Source: Acidobacteriota bacterium | GTDB lineage: Bacteria > Acidobacteriota > Terriglobia > Terriglobales > Acidobacteriaceae | DNA length: 41,385 bases | Assembly: GCA_003225055.1 (NCBI GenBank) | Contig: QIAU01000045.1 | Location: forward strand, 1-41,385 | Reading direction: 5' to 3' | Shown here: positions 25,088-33,390 of the stretch, piece by piece | How the letters are laid out: each line of letters begins with the position of its first letter | How positions within the stretch are numbered: the stretch's first letter is position 1 | Notes under the pieces: generated by a model | What the model saw: only the letters and a program-made list of their open reading frames with translations | Database searches by the model: none | Told to the model about the DNA's origin: nothing | Position numbers and translations under genes: made by a program

Positions 25088-25720
25088 ATGATCCACGAAA
25101 TCCTGCCCGTCGGTCCGCTCGAGTGCAATTGTTCGGTAATCGGCGATGAGGGAACGCGCGATGGGATTGTCATTGATCCGGGGGATGACGTCGAGGACGT
25201 TCTGGCCCTGGTGCGAAAGCATAACCTCGAAGTGAAACAGATTGTCATCACCCATGCTCACATTGATCACGTGGGCGGGGCGATGAAGCTGCGGCAGGCT
25301 ACGGGTGCGCCCATCCTGCTGAACCAGAACGATGCAGCCTTGCTCAAAATGATGGATGCGCAGGCGGCATGGGTGGGCATGGCTTCGCCCGGAAAAATCG
25401 AAATCGATCAGAGCCTGGGACAGGAAGATGTGGTGAAAACAGGATCGCTGACCGCCAGTGTACTGCACACGCCCGGACATACCGAAGGCAGCATCTGCCT
25501 ATACTTTGCTGGCGAGAAAAAGCTCATCGCCGGGGATACGCTGTTTGCGGGAAGCATTGGGCGCACCGACCTGCCTGGGGGATCGTTCAAGAAGATCATT
25601 AATTCGCTGCATGAACGGGTGTTGGCGTTGCCCGACGAGACGATTGTGATTCCCGGTCACGGGAAATTGACCACGATCGGAGAAGAACGCGAGAGCAATC
25701 CGTTTTTGGTTAAGGCGTGA
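25088..25720 (+). CDS. Metallo-beta-lactamase-fold hydrolase (glyoxalase II-like)
   Basis: 210 residues. The metal site is complete: THAHIDHVGG (HxHxDH), VLHTPGHTEGSICL (His), AGDTLFAGSIGRTDLPGGSF (bridging Asp) and VIPGHGKLTTIG (last His). Length and the GRTDLPGG segment match YcbL/GloB2-type cytoplasmic thioester hydrolases, which act on hydroxyacyl-glutathione or related thioesters. The precise substrate is not decidable. It is a lone gene transcribed after the secG terminator. Confidence 0.9.
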   Translation: MIHEILPVGPLECNCSVIGDEGTRDGIVIDPGDDVEDVLALVRKHNLEVKQIVITHAHIDHVGGAMKLRQATGAPILLNQNDAALLKMMDAQAAWVGMASPGKIEIDQSLGQEDVVKTGSLTASVLHTPGHTEGSICLYFAGEKKLIAGDTLFAGSIGRTDLPGGSFKKIINSLHERVLALPDETIVIPGHGKLTTIGEERESNPFLVKA

Positions 25721-25738
25721 GCGGTAAGGCGGCGTGCA

Positions 25739-25881
25739 TTGTCGTTCTGAGCGGAACGAAGAAGCTGGAGCTCCTCAGCACCCCCCCAAACACGCCACGG
25801 GAGGGGCACGGATTCCACGGATCCTGAGGAAAAACCCGGCTTTTCAAAAACCAAGACTCGTCGCTGCGCTTGGAATGACAA
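25739..25881. repeat. Interspersed element with imperfect inverted ends
   Basis: The left end TTGTCGTTCTGAGCGGAACG (from 25739) is an imperfect inverse of the right end (CGTCGCTGCGCTTGGAATGA, from 25859, continuing to 25881). About 100 bases lie between. A partial extra copy of the right end (GGAATGACAAG) follows near 25893. The TTGTCATTC.GAGCG.AGCGA type is a common interspersed intergenic sequence in Acidobacteria and some other soil bacteria, perhaps a MITE or REP-like unit. Confidence 0.6.
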
Positions 25882-25956
25882 GAATGGAGAAAGGAATGAC
25901 AAGAGGGATGCTGCCTTCATCCCCGATGAAACGTCTTGAAGAGTCTTGAACCGTTG

Positions 25957-25987
25957 CAAAGAAAAGCAGGTCCCTTGACTGGGACCT
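25957..25987 (-). terminator. Terminator for enoyl-CoA isomerase operon
   Basis: AGGTCCC (25968-25974) pairs with GGGACCT (25981-25987) over a 6-base loop. Read on the minus strand it is followed by GCTTTTCTTTG, a T-rich tract. It lies 60 bases beyond the stop of the leftward operon. Confidence 0.7.
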
Positions 25988-26046
25988 CCTTTGTCAGGTC
26001 AGTCGGTCGCTGGGATGACAAGTTCTTGAGCTGAAACGTCAGAGGG

Positions 26047-26835
26047 TTACCTTTTCTTTTTTGCCAGCCGTTCTCGAACCGCACGAAGTACGGACTGAGT
26101 CTCATCGTCGCACCAGTTTGCCATGACCATTTCGAGTTCAGGTTTCAGATCCTTTTCGAACAGCGCAACCAGATTGGAACGGGCTTGTTGTCGCGTAATA
26201 CTCATTGACCCGCGGGGGAGAGACAACATCTCGCGACACCATGTAATTGCTCCGGGTACGACCCGCTCGGCGGGCACCACTTCGTCGATTAATCCAACCT
26301 CAGCAGCTTCTGCGGGCGAGAGGAGGAGGCCACGGACTCCGAGACGCTCTGCTTGCCGGGTCCCCACCAGTCTTCGCAAAGCCAGGTAGATGACCGGAGG
26401 CAACTGGAGTCCGACTTGCACTTCACTGAGGCCGATTTTCCAATTCCCTTCCGCCGCAATCCGCCAATCGCAAACAATTGCGAGCACGGTTCCGCCTGCA
26501 GGCGCGTGACCGGTGATGGCGGCGGCTATGGGGACCGGCGAACACGAAAGCGTTCGCAGGAGTTCGTAGAAATCTCTCCAGAGAGCCGCAATATCAGAAC
26601 GATTGAGGGTGAGCAGCAAGGGGATGTCCAGACCGGCCGAAAACATTCCCGGCCTGCCGGAGAGAACGAGGGCGCGGATTCTGTCTTGCTGAGCGGCTTT
26701 GACTGACCTGGTCAGCGCAGAAATCAGGTCCGGCGAGAGGGCGTTCGCGGGCGGACGATTGAGCCGCAGCTCGCGGACTTCTCCGTGCTCGATTTCGAGA
26801 ACCACGGACTCGTTGGGCGGCTGAGCATCAGGCAT
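26047..26835 (-). CDS. Enoyl-CoA hydratase/isomerase family protein (ECI1-like)
   Basis: 262 residues of the crotonase fold. The oxyanion-hole segments are MFSAGLDIPLLL and ITGHAPAGGTVLAIVCDWRI. The catalytic region reads WKIGLSEVQVGLQLPPVIYL. This resembles delta3,delta2-enoyl-CoA isomerases of the ECI1 type (IGLNE..LGI..P), in which one Glu acts as base, more than two-Glu hydratases. A role in oxidation of unsaturated fatty acids is the simplest reading. The gene overlaps the 3' end of the upstream aminotransferase by 8 bases, so they are co-translated. That link between an isomerase and an aminotransferase is unexplained. Confidence 0.82.
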   Translation of the reverse strand: MPDAQPPNESVVLEIEHGEVRELRLNRPPANALSPDLISALTRSVKAAQQDRIRALVLSGRPGMFSAGLDIPLLLTLNRSDIAALWRDFYELLRTLSCSPVPIAAAITGHAPAGGTVLAIVCDWRIAAEGNWKIGLSEVQVGLQLPPVIYLALRRLVGTRQAERLGVRGLLLSPAEAAEVGLIDEVVPAERVVPGAITWCREMLSLPRGSMSITRQQARSNLVALFEKDLKPELEMVMANWCDDETQSVLRAVRERLAKKKR

Positions 26836-27997
26836 TCAGCAACTCCAACACTCGTCGAATTCCCTCGCGGAATTTTTCGCTGGGCGTGATCAAACTAACG
26901 ACGAGGTAGCCGTCTCTGGGGAAATCGTAAAAATGCCCGGGGTGCACCAGGACAGAAAATTTGCGCAGAATCTCGATGGCCAACTCCTCATCCGATTGCG
27001 TCACGGGAACGCGCAGAACTGCGTACCAGCCGCCTTCGACATCGAGTCGCTCACAAGCAGGTTGCTTGGCCAACTGGCGGTCCAGTTCTTCCAAATTTGT
27101 CCGCAGACGGTCGAGTAACATCGGCTGAATGTTCTTGCGTTGCTCCAGGAGAATCGGCGTCGCCAGCTGCAAAGGAGCGTTCATAGAGAGGAAGGTGTCG
27201 GCGATGACCTCGAGGCGGGCAAGCGCGTTGGCGACGTGCTCTGCCGGTCCGCTGGTTACGGCCCACGCCACTTTCATCTGCGGCAGGCCAGAAATCTTGG
27301 ATAAGCCGCTTAGCGTGAAGGTAAGCACGTCTTGATTTGCCGCGAAGGTCGCGCGAGATGCGCCATCATGCGGGTAGTCGAGGAAAACTTCATCGACCAC
27401 TAGGGACAGGTCGTACTCGCGGCAGAAGCTGTTCAGAGAGCGGAGCTCATCGCTGTCGACATACGAGCCGGTGGGGTTGTTCGGATGCACCGTTACGACC
27501 GCACGCGTGTGATGGTCCACTGCTTTGTAGAGCGCTGGGAAGTCAATTTGCCAGCCATGGTCATAGATCAGTGGATAGGACACAAGTTTCACATCCTGCA
27601 AGTCAGAGAGGAATTCAAATAATGGGTAGCTGGGCTTGGGGACAAGGATCTCGTCTTGCTGGTTACAGAGAAGCCGGAAGATGTAGGAATAGGCTTCGCT
27701 GGTGCTGGTGGTAAGAACAATTTGTTCGGGATCGACATGGTAGGCAGCGTGCTCGTCGCGATAGTAACCGGCGACTGCTTGTCGCGGCGCCAGCAGACCT
27801 TTGGGCTGGGGATCATAATCCAGCGACTCAGCTTGCGCCAGCGACGCCAGGATAGTATCCGCGTCGTAGTTCAAGCCCACTCGTGTGGGGTTGGAGGCGG
27901 TTAGGTCCAGCACTTCCCTGCCGGCCGCGCGCATCTCCTGCTCTGCGGCTGCAAAAGCGTTGGGCGTGAGCTTCCAATCCGTGCGCCTGGAGAACAT
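26828..27997 (-). CDS. PLP-dependent aminotransferase, class I/II
   Basis: 389 residues, fold-type I. Recognisable parts are LDLTASNPTRVGLNYD near the N-terminus, TTSTSEAYSYIFRLLCN (cofactor phosphate loop), VTVHPNNPTGSYVD (Asn of the NNPTG motif), LVVDEVFLDYPHDG (Asp/Tyr), LSGLSKISGLPQMKVAW (Schiff-base Lys) and YLVVSLITPSEKFREGI (the region of the carboxylate-binding Arg, which here reads VSLITP rather than the usual R-containing strand). It probably transaminates an amino acid or keto acid. The substrate Arg difference makes the specificity uncertain. It is the first gene of the pair with the enoyl-CoA isomerase and divergent from the formate dehydrogenase operon. Confidence 0.85.
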   Translation of the reverse strand: MFSRRTDWKLTPNAFAAAEQEMRAAGREVLDLTASNPTRVGLNYDADTILASLAQAESLDYDPQPKGLLAPRQAVAGYYRDEHAAYHVDPEQIVLTTSTSEAYSYIFRLLCNQQDEILVPKPSYPLFEFLSDLQDVKLVSYPLIYDHGWQIDFPALYKAVDHHTRAVVTVHPNNPTGSYVDSDELRSLNSFCREYDLSLVVDEVFLDYPHDGASRATFAANQDVLTFTLSGLSKISGLPQMKVAWAVTSGPAEHVANALARLEVIADTFLSMNAPLQLATPILLEQRKNIQPMLLDRLRTNLEELDRQLAKQPACERLDVEGGWYAVLRVPVTQSDEELAIEILRKFSVLVHPGHFYDFPRDGYLVVSLITPSEKFREGIRRVLELLNA

Positions 27998-28073
27998 TCG
28001 TGCTCATCATAACGGATTGACGGCAAGGACACGGAATCAAAGGGCTTGCTTGCTGCTGCCTCGATCCGCATGC

Positions 28074-28117
28074 GAATGCGAAGAAACGAATGCGAAGAAA
28101 CACGAATGCGAAGAAAC
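28074..28117. repeat. Three 14-bp direct repeats in divergent promoter region
   Basis: GAATGCGAAGAAAC occurs at 28074-28087, 28088-28101 and 28104-28117. The array lies about 75 bases upstream of the divergent aminotransferase start and about 100 bases upstream of the formate dehydrogenase start. It could be a protein-binding array or simple slippage. Confidence 0.8.
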
Positions 28118-28216
28118 CGTTGCTTCGGACGCGGTTTCGTGGCAACCTCTTCTGCCACCAGAGACTCCAAAAGATGCGGGTTATCTCGTTTCACGACTTA
28201 TTCTGCGGAGCTGGCT

Positions 28217-31200
28217 GTGCTCAAGGATCTTCTCTCTCGCTGGCCACTGATCCAACAAATTCAAACGGGCGCTGACGGAACCGGTCCGGAGGCGATGAGT
28301 GAGCGCACTCGCAACCTGCGTCCCAAGACCGATGGCGCCGAGGTGGCGCGTTCCATCTGCCCCTATTGCGGCGTGGGCTGCGGGCAGCTTGTTTTCCACA
28401 AAGACGGGAAACTGATTTCCATCGAAGGCGATCCGGAATCACCGATTTCCCGCGGGCATCTTTGTCCCAAAGGCGCCGACACCTATGAGCTGCACACGCA
28501 TCCCGGGCGCCTGACAAAAGTTAAATACCGCCGGCCGTATTCGCGTCACTGGGACCAGATCGAGCTGGAACAGGCGATGGATAGGGTGGCCGAACGGCTA
28601 TGGGAATCGCGCGAGCGTACCTTCCAGGAAACTTGCGACGGCGAAACCCTGATGCAGACAACCGCGATCGCTCACCTGGGCGGCGCGACGCTCGATATCG
28701 AAGAGAATTACCTCATCCGCAAGCTATTCACCGTAGGCCTGGGAATGGTATCGATCAGCAACCAGGCGCGAATATGACACAGCTCTACGGTGCCCGGTCT
28801 GGGCACATCGTTTGGGCGCGGCGGTGCCACGACGGCGCAACAGGATCTCAGTAACGCGGACGCGATCCTGATCATGGGGTCGTCGATGGCAGAAAACCAC
28901 CCGGTCGGCTTCCAGTGGGTCATGGAGGCGCGCGAAAAGGGCGCGAAGGTGATCCACGTGGACCCGCGCTACACGCGAACTTCAGCCATGGCCGATATAT
29001 GGCTGCCTTTGCGAGCCGGGACGGACATTCTATTCCTGGGGGCGCTGGTCAATTACGTTCTCGAAAATAATCGGGAATTCCGCGAGTACGTAGTCCATTA
29101 CACGAATGCGTCTGCCATCTTGCGCGAAGACTTTCGCGACACCGAAGACCTGGACGGCTTGTTCTCGGGGTGGGATGCCCCAAAAAACAAGTACAGCCCT
29201 GAGAGCTGGCTGTATCAAGGCGCTCCCAGCAAGGAAACCGGTGGCGAGAAGGCCGGGCACTCCGACGTCGGTGGTGGCCATGGCAAAGACCGGGGCGGCG
29301 AGGCGCAGGATGCGAGCCAGTTCGAGTCGGATCCCACGCTTGAACATCCACGGTGCGTCTTCCAGGTGCTCAAGCGTCACTTCTCGCGCTATACGCCCGA
29401 AATGGTGGAGCGCTACTGCGGGGTTCCCGAAGACGTCTTCCTGAAAGCGGCGGATGCCTTCAGTTCGGCATCAGGGCCGGAAAGGACGGCGGCTATCTGT
29501 TACGCGGTCGGGTGGACTCAGCATTCGAAGGGTGTGCAGATCATTCGTACGGCGTCGATCCTGCAGCTGCTGCTGGGGAATATTGGGCGTCCGGGCGGCG
29601 GGATTCTTGCTCTGCGCGGGCACGCCTCGATCCAGGGTTCGACTGATATCCCAACCTTGTACGACATCCTGCCGGGCTACCTGCCCATGCCGTTGTTCGA
29701 GTCGGACTCGCACCAGCTCGAGGATTACATCAAGAAACACAGCACGCGAACGGGATTGTGGTCGAAGTTCGACCACTACTTCGTCAGCCTGATGAAGGCA
29801 TACTACGGGGACGGCGCCGCCAAAGACAATGATTGGGGCTTTCACTGGCTGCCACGGATAACGGGCGATCATTCGCACTTTGGCTACTGGCTCGATATGG
29901 CCGATGGCAAGCTCGAAGGCCTCTTCGTCATGGGCCAGAACCCAGCGGTAGGCGCTTCCAACGGGCGGCTTGAACGCAAGGCCCTGGCCAAATTGAAATG
30001 GCTGGTGGTGCGTGACATGGTCGAGACCGAGACCGCTTCGTTCTGGTATGCCTCGCCGGAGGTGGAACGCGGGGAGCTTTCGCCGGAGACGATTGGAACT
30101 GAGGTGTTCCTGTTCCCGGCTGCGGGGACGGCGGAGAAAGCAGGAACCTTTACCAACACGCAGCGGCTGCTGCAGCATCGGGAAAAGGCGGTTGATCCGC
30201 CCGGGGATGCGCGCAGCGAGGCCTGGTTCATGTACCACCTCGGCCGACGAATAAAGGAGAAGGCGAAGAATGACGCGCGGTCCCGCAATGCTGGGCTGAG
30301 AGCCTTAACTTGGAATTACTCCGTCGAGGGGCTACACACCGAGCCCAAGGTGGACGAGATCTTAGAGGAGATCAACGGCTATACCCTTCCCGGTCGCGTA
30401 CAACTGACGAAGATCAAGGAGCTGAGGAATGACGGCTCGACAGCCTGCGGGGCATGGATTTACTGCGGAGTGTTTCCGGAGCCGGGTCATAACCGAGCCA
30501 ACGAACGCAATCCGAGAGATCTGCTCGGCCACGGATGGGGTTTTTCCTGGCCCAACGACTGCCGAATCATTTACAACCGGGCATCGGCGCGCCCCGATGG
30601 TCAGCCCTGGAGCGAGCGCAAGAAACTGGTCTGGTGGGACGAAGAAAAGAAAGAATGGACCGGGCTGGACAACCCCGACTATGAAAAGAATGTGGCTCCG
30701 GACGAGCCCGCAAATATTCACAGTGGTACGGGAATCAAAGCCCTAGGGGGAGCAAAGCCCTTCATCTTGCATCCTGACGGCGTGGGCTGGATTTATGTGG
30801 CCAGCGGCTTGAAAGATGGCCCCCTGCCGGCACATTACGAGCCGCTGGAATCCCTGTTCCACAATCCTCTCTACCGCCAACAGACCAATCCGGGGGCGCA
30901 AAAGAAAGAGCGTCCGGATAATCCCTATGCAGAGTCCCCTGGCGATCCGCGGTTCCCCTATGTGCTCACCACATACCGGTTGACTGAGCATCACACAGCG
31001 GGTGGAATGACCAGGACGCTCTCTCACCTGGCCGAACTTCAGCCGGAGTTGTTCACCGAAATTTCGCCCGAGCTGGCGGCCGAGCTCGGATTGACGCACG
31101 GGGATTGGGCGACGATCACGACGCCACGCGGCCTAGTGGAGGCTCGTGTCATGGTTACGCCGCGCATGAGGCCCGTCCGAATCGATGGACGCGTACTTCA

Positions 31201-31402
31201 CCAGGTCGGACTTCCCTATCATTGGGGCTATCGCGGGCAGGTCACTGGAGACATTGTGAACGATCTCCTGGCCATCAGCGAAGAACCCAATGTGCGCATC
31301 ATGGAAACTAAGGCCCTGGTCTGCAACCTGGTCCCGGGGCGACGGGCGCGCGGCAGCGCGGCCCGGCAGCAGCTCGATGCCCAGTTAGGACGGACGGCAT
31401 GA
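28217..31402 (+). CDS. fdnG: Formate dehydrogenase alpha subunit, selenoprotein (Sec187)
   Basis: 1061 residues if the in-frame TGA at 28775-28777 is read as selenocysteine. GTG 28217 has GGAG 6 bases upstream. An upstream ATG in the same frame (28046) would add a low-complexity tail made from repeats. The N-terminus (VLKDLLSRWPLIQQIQTG) has no Tat signal, unlike E. coli FdnG. A 4Fe-4S site follows (SICPYCGVGCGQLVFHKDGK, then SRGHLCPKGADTYELH). NQARI-U-HSSTVPGLG matches NQARV-U-H in E. coli FdnG, placing Sec at residue 187. Molybdopterin-binding parts follow: ILIMGSSMAENHPVGFQWVM, RYTRTSAMADIWLPLRAG, YAVGWTQHSKGVQIIRTASI, GRPGGGILALRGHASIQGST, and the C-terminal domain with TYRLTEHHTAGGMTRTL and GLPYHWGYRGQVTGDIVND. 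It oxidises formate to CO2. It overlaps the beta gene by ATGA. No selABCD genes lie in the window. Confidence 0.93.
28775..28815 (+). promoter_or_regulatory. Bacterial SECIS hairpin after the UGA codon
   Basis: TGA (28775-28777) is followed 18 bases later by GTGCCC (28790-28795), loop GGTCT (28796-28800) and GGGCAC (28801-28806). The loop GGUCU and the 18-base distance from the UGA to the loop are the same as in E. coli fdhF. SelB binds this loop to insert selenocysteine. Confidence 0.93.
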
Positions 31403-32187
31403 GCGTCACCGCATTTCTCACCGACTCGACGTTGTGCATTGGCTGCAAGGCTTGCGAGGTCGCGTGCAAAGAGTGGAATGGGATCGAAGGAGACGGCCTC
31501 GATTGGAGCGGCTTCTCCTACGACAACACTGGAGCGGTCGGGGCTTCCACCTGGCGGCATGTGAAATTTGTGGAACGAGCGCCCGTGCCGGGCCTGGGCG
31601 GAAATGCCGGTGAGCAGGCGTCCTGGACATTTTCTTCCGACGTTTGCAAGCACTGCGAGCAAGCCGGTTGCCTGGAAGCCTGTCCCACCGGGTCGATCGT
31701 GCGCACCGAGTTCGGCGGCGTCTTCATTCAGCCGGATGTGTGTAATGGCTGCGGCTATTGCGTGACCGCCTGCCCGTTTGGGGTCGTGGCGCGGAATGAG
31801 CAGGACGGACGCGCTTTCAAATGCACTTTCTGTTATGACCGTCAGAAAGTCGGATTGCGGCCGGCCTGCGCCAAGGCGTGCCCTACCGAGTCCATTCAGT
31901 TTGGCGAAATCGACGAGTTGCGCGAGAAGGCGCGGTTGCGACTCGAAGAATTGCATCGGCGCGGGATGGACGATGCAGCGTTTTATGATCCCACCCACAC
32001 CAGCGTTCGCGGCACACACGCCATGTTCATCATTCGTGGTGACCCGCGCACCTACAACCTCCCGCCCAGTCCCCAGGTGCCGACCATCTACCTCAAAAAA
32101 GGCTGGCGATCTTCCGCCTTGGCGGCGGGACTGCTGCTGGGCGGCACTCTGCTGGCGCTCCTGACCGACGGGAGGAGTGGAAGATGA
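31399..32187 (+). CDS. fdnH: Formate dehydrogenase beta subunit (4Fe-4S ferredoxin)
   Basis: 262 residues. Four cysteine clusters give four [4Fe-4S] sites as in FdnH/HybA: CIGCKACEVACKEWN (C13, C16, C19, C23), CKHCEQAGCLEACPTGS, CNGCGYCVTACPFGV, and CTFCYDRQKVGL with PACAKACPTES. A C-terminal hydrophobic segment (SALAAGLLLGGTLLALL) is a single membrane helix. It passes electrons from the molybdenum/selenium site to the NrfD-type membrane subunit. The start ATG overlaps the alpha stop (ATGA) and the stop overlaps the gamma start (ATGA), so the three subunits are translated as one block. Confidence 0.92.
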   Translation: MSVTAFLTDSTLCIGCKACEVACKEWNGIEGDGLDWSGFSYDNTGAVGASTWRHVKFVERAPVPGLGGNAGEQASWTFSSDVCKHCEQAGCLEACPTGSIVRTEFGGVFIQPDVCNGCGYCVTACPFGVVARNEQDGRAFKCTFCYDRQKVGLRPACAKACPTESIQFGEIDELREKARLRLEELHRRGMDDAAFYDPTHTSVRGTHAMFIIRGDPRTYNLPPSPQVPTIYLKKGWRSSALAAGLLLGGTLLALLTDGRSGR

Positions 32188-33227
32188 GCGATCCTGTGCC
32201 TTTGGGCGATCTCGTTCCCGGCCTTGAACGCGAGCGGCGGCTCGCAGAAATTCGTCGCGAGGCCGAGCGACGCGGCAAGCTGGACGTGGTCGGCGGCCGT
32301 CCCCCCGGGGCTCCCTTCCCGCAAGCGACTCCCGAAACGGGCTACTACAAAATCCCTCTGCTCAAAGAACCACCCTGGAAATGGGAGATTCCGCTGTACT
32401 TCTTTGTCGGCGGGGCAGCTGGGGCTGCGGCTGTGGTTGGAGCGATTGCCGACTACACGGGTGTGGATCGCAAACTGGTGAAACATGCCCGATGGATTGC
32501 GGCGGCGGGCTCGGTGATCTCCCCGGTGCTGCTGGTGGCCGACCTGGGGCGTCCAGCGCGCTTTCTGGCGATGTTGCGAGTGTTCAAGCCGCAGAGCCCG
32601 ATGTCGATGGGCGTCTGGACACTCGTGGGGTTCTCCAGCGGAGCCGCAGCGGCAGCGTTTGCGGGATTTCTCAGCGATCGCTACGGACCGTCGCTGCCCT
32701 TGCGTTGGCTGGAAAATGCCGGGCAGGCGGCATCGCTCGCCTTCGGACTGCCGTTCTCGAATTACACGGGCGTGCTGATTGGCGCGACTGCCATTCCCGT
32801 ATGGAACCGCAACGTAGGCGATCTTCCGTTGCACTTTGCCGCCTCGGGCCTGGCCGCGGCGGTAGGCATGCTGGAACTCATGGGACATGGCAAGAATCGC
32901 GCCCTACAAGCCTTGGGCCTGGGCGCCGGGATTTTTGAAAGCTGGGAAGGGCTGCGAATTGAGGGCCGCTCAGATCCGCATCTCGATCCCTTGAAACACG
33001 GTGCCAGCGGTTGGACCACCCGTACTGGTGGAGTGCTTTCGGGACCTGTTCCGACCATTCTGCGACTGCTTAGCGCCTTGGGCGGAAAGCGGCGGTCGGC
33101 TTCTCTTCGACGCTGGGCAGCCTGGTCGGCGATCGCGGGCTCGTTGATCACGCGCTTCGCCTGGATTCGAGCCGGGCATGCGTCGGCACGGGACTGGAAA
33201 CTGCCTCTTGAAATCAGGAGTGAGTAG
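32184..33227 (+). CDS. nrfD: NrfD-family membrane subunit of formate dehydrogenase
   Basis: 347 residues. After a soluble N-terminal stretch of about 60 residues (GYYKIPLLKEPPWKWEIPLY) come NrfD/PsrC helices: YFFVGGAAGAAAVVGAIAD, the conserved VLLVADLGRPARFLAMLRVF (quinone-site region), KPQSPMSMGVWTLVGFS, and further helices to a last one near residue 310 (AAWSAIAGSLITRFAWIRAG). NrfD proteins replace the cytochrome b gamma subunit and pass electrons to quinone without haem. The alpha subunit lacks a Tat signal, so the whole complex may face the cytoplasm. The operon ends here, 163 bases before the next gene. Confidence 0.9.
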   Translation: MSDPVPLGDLVPGLERERRLAEIRREAERRGKLDVVGGRPPGAPFPQATPETGYYKIPLLKEPPWKWEIPLYFFVGGAAGAAAVVGAIADYTGVDRKLVKHARWIAAAGSVISPVLLVADLGRPARFLAMLRVFKPQSPMSMGVWTLVGFSSGAAAAAFAGFLSDRYGPSLPLRWLENAGQAASLAFGLPFSNYTGVLIGATAIPVWNRNVGDLPLHFAASGLAAAVGMLELMGHGKNRALQALGLGAGIFESWEGLRIEGRSDPHLDPLKHGASGWTTRTGGVLSGPVPTILRLLSALGGKRRSASLRRWAAWSAIAGSLITRFAWIRAGHASARDWKLPLEIRSE

Positions 33228-33390
33228 TCAAGTTGGGCAGTTCGGCAGTTGGGTTGGTCTGCTGCGACTCCTGGCTGTTGAATCCATCTGCTGGATGGAT
33301 CCTCTAAACAACCCAGTTTTGCGTCATCGGTGTCAGTCTTCGCGAGTCTGGGTCGGACATGGGCTGGAAGATGCAATAAGGAGAGAGCGC

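Noticed and set aside
24544-25149. 201-codon plus-strand frame overlapping secG and its terminator
   Set aside because: It reads through a clear terminator and overlaps two well-supported genes in other frames.
28074-28117. Possible CRISPR array
   Set aside because: Units are 14 bp with no spacers of constant length and no cas genes nearby.
28046-28216. Upstream ATG extension of the formate dehydrogenase
   Set aside because: The added residues are translated from the 14-bp repeats (MRRNECEE type), and GTG 28217 has a better ribosome binding site and matches the family start.
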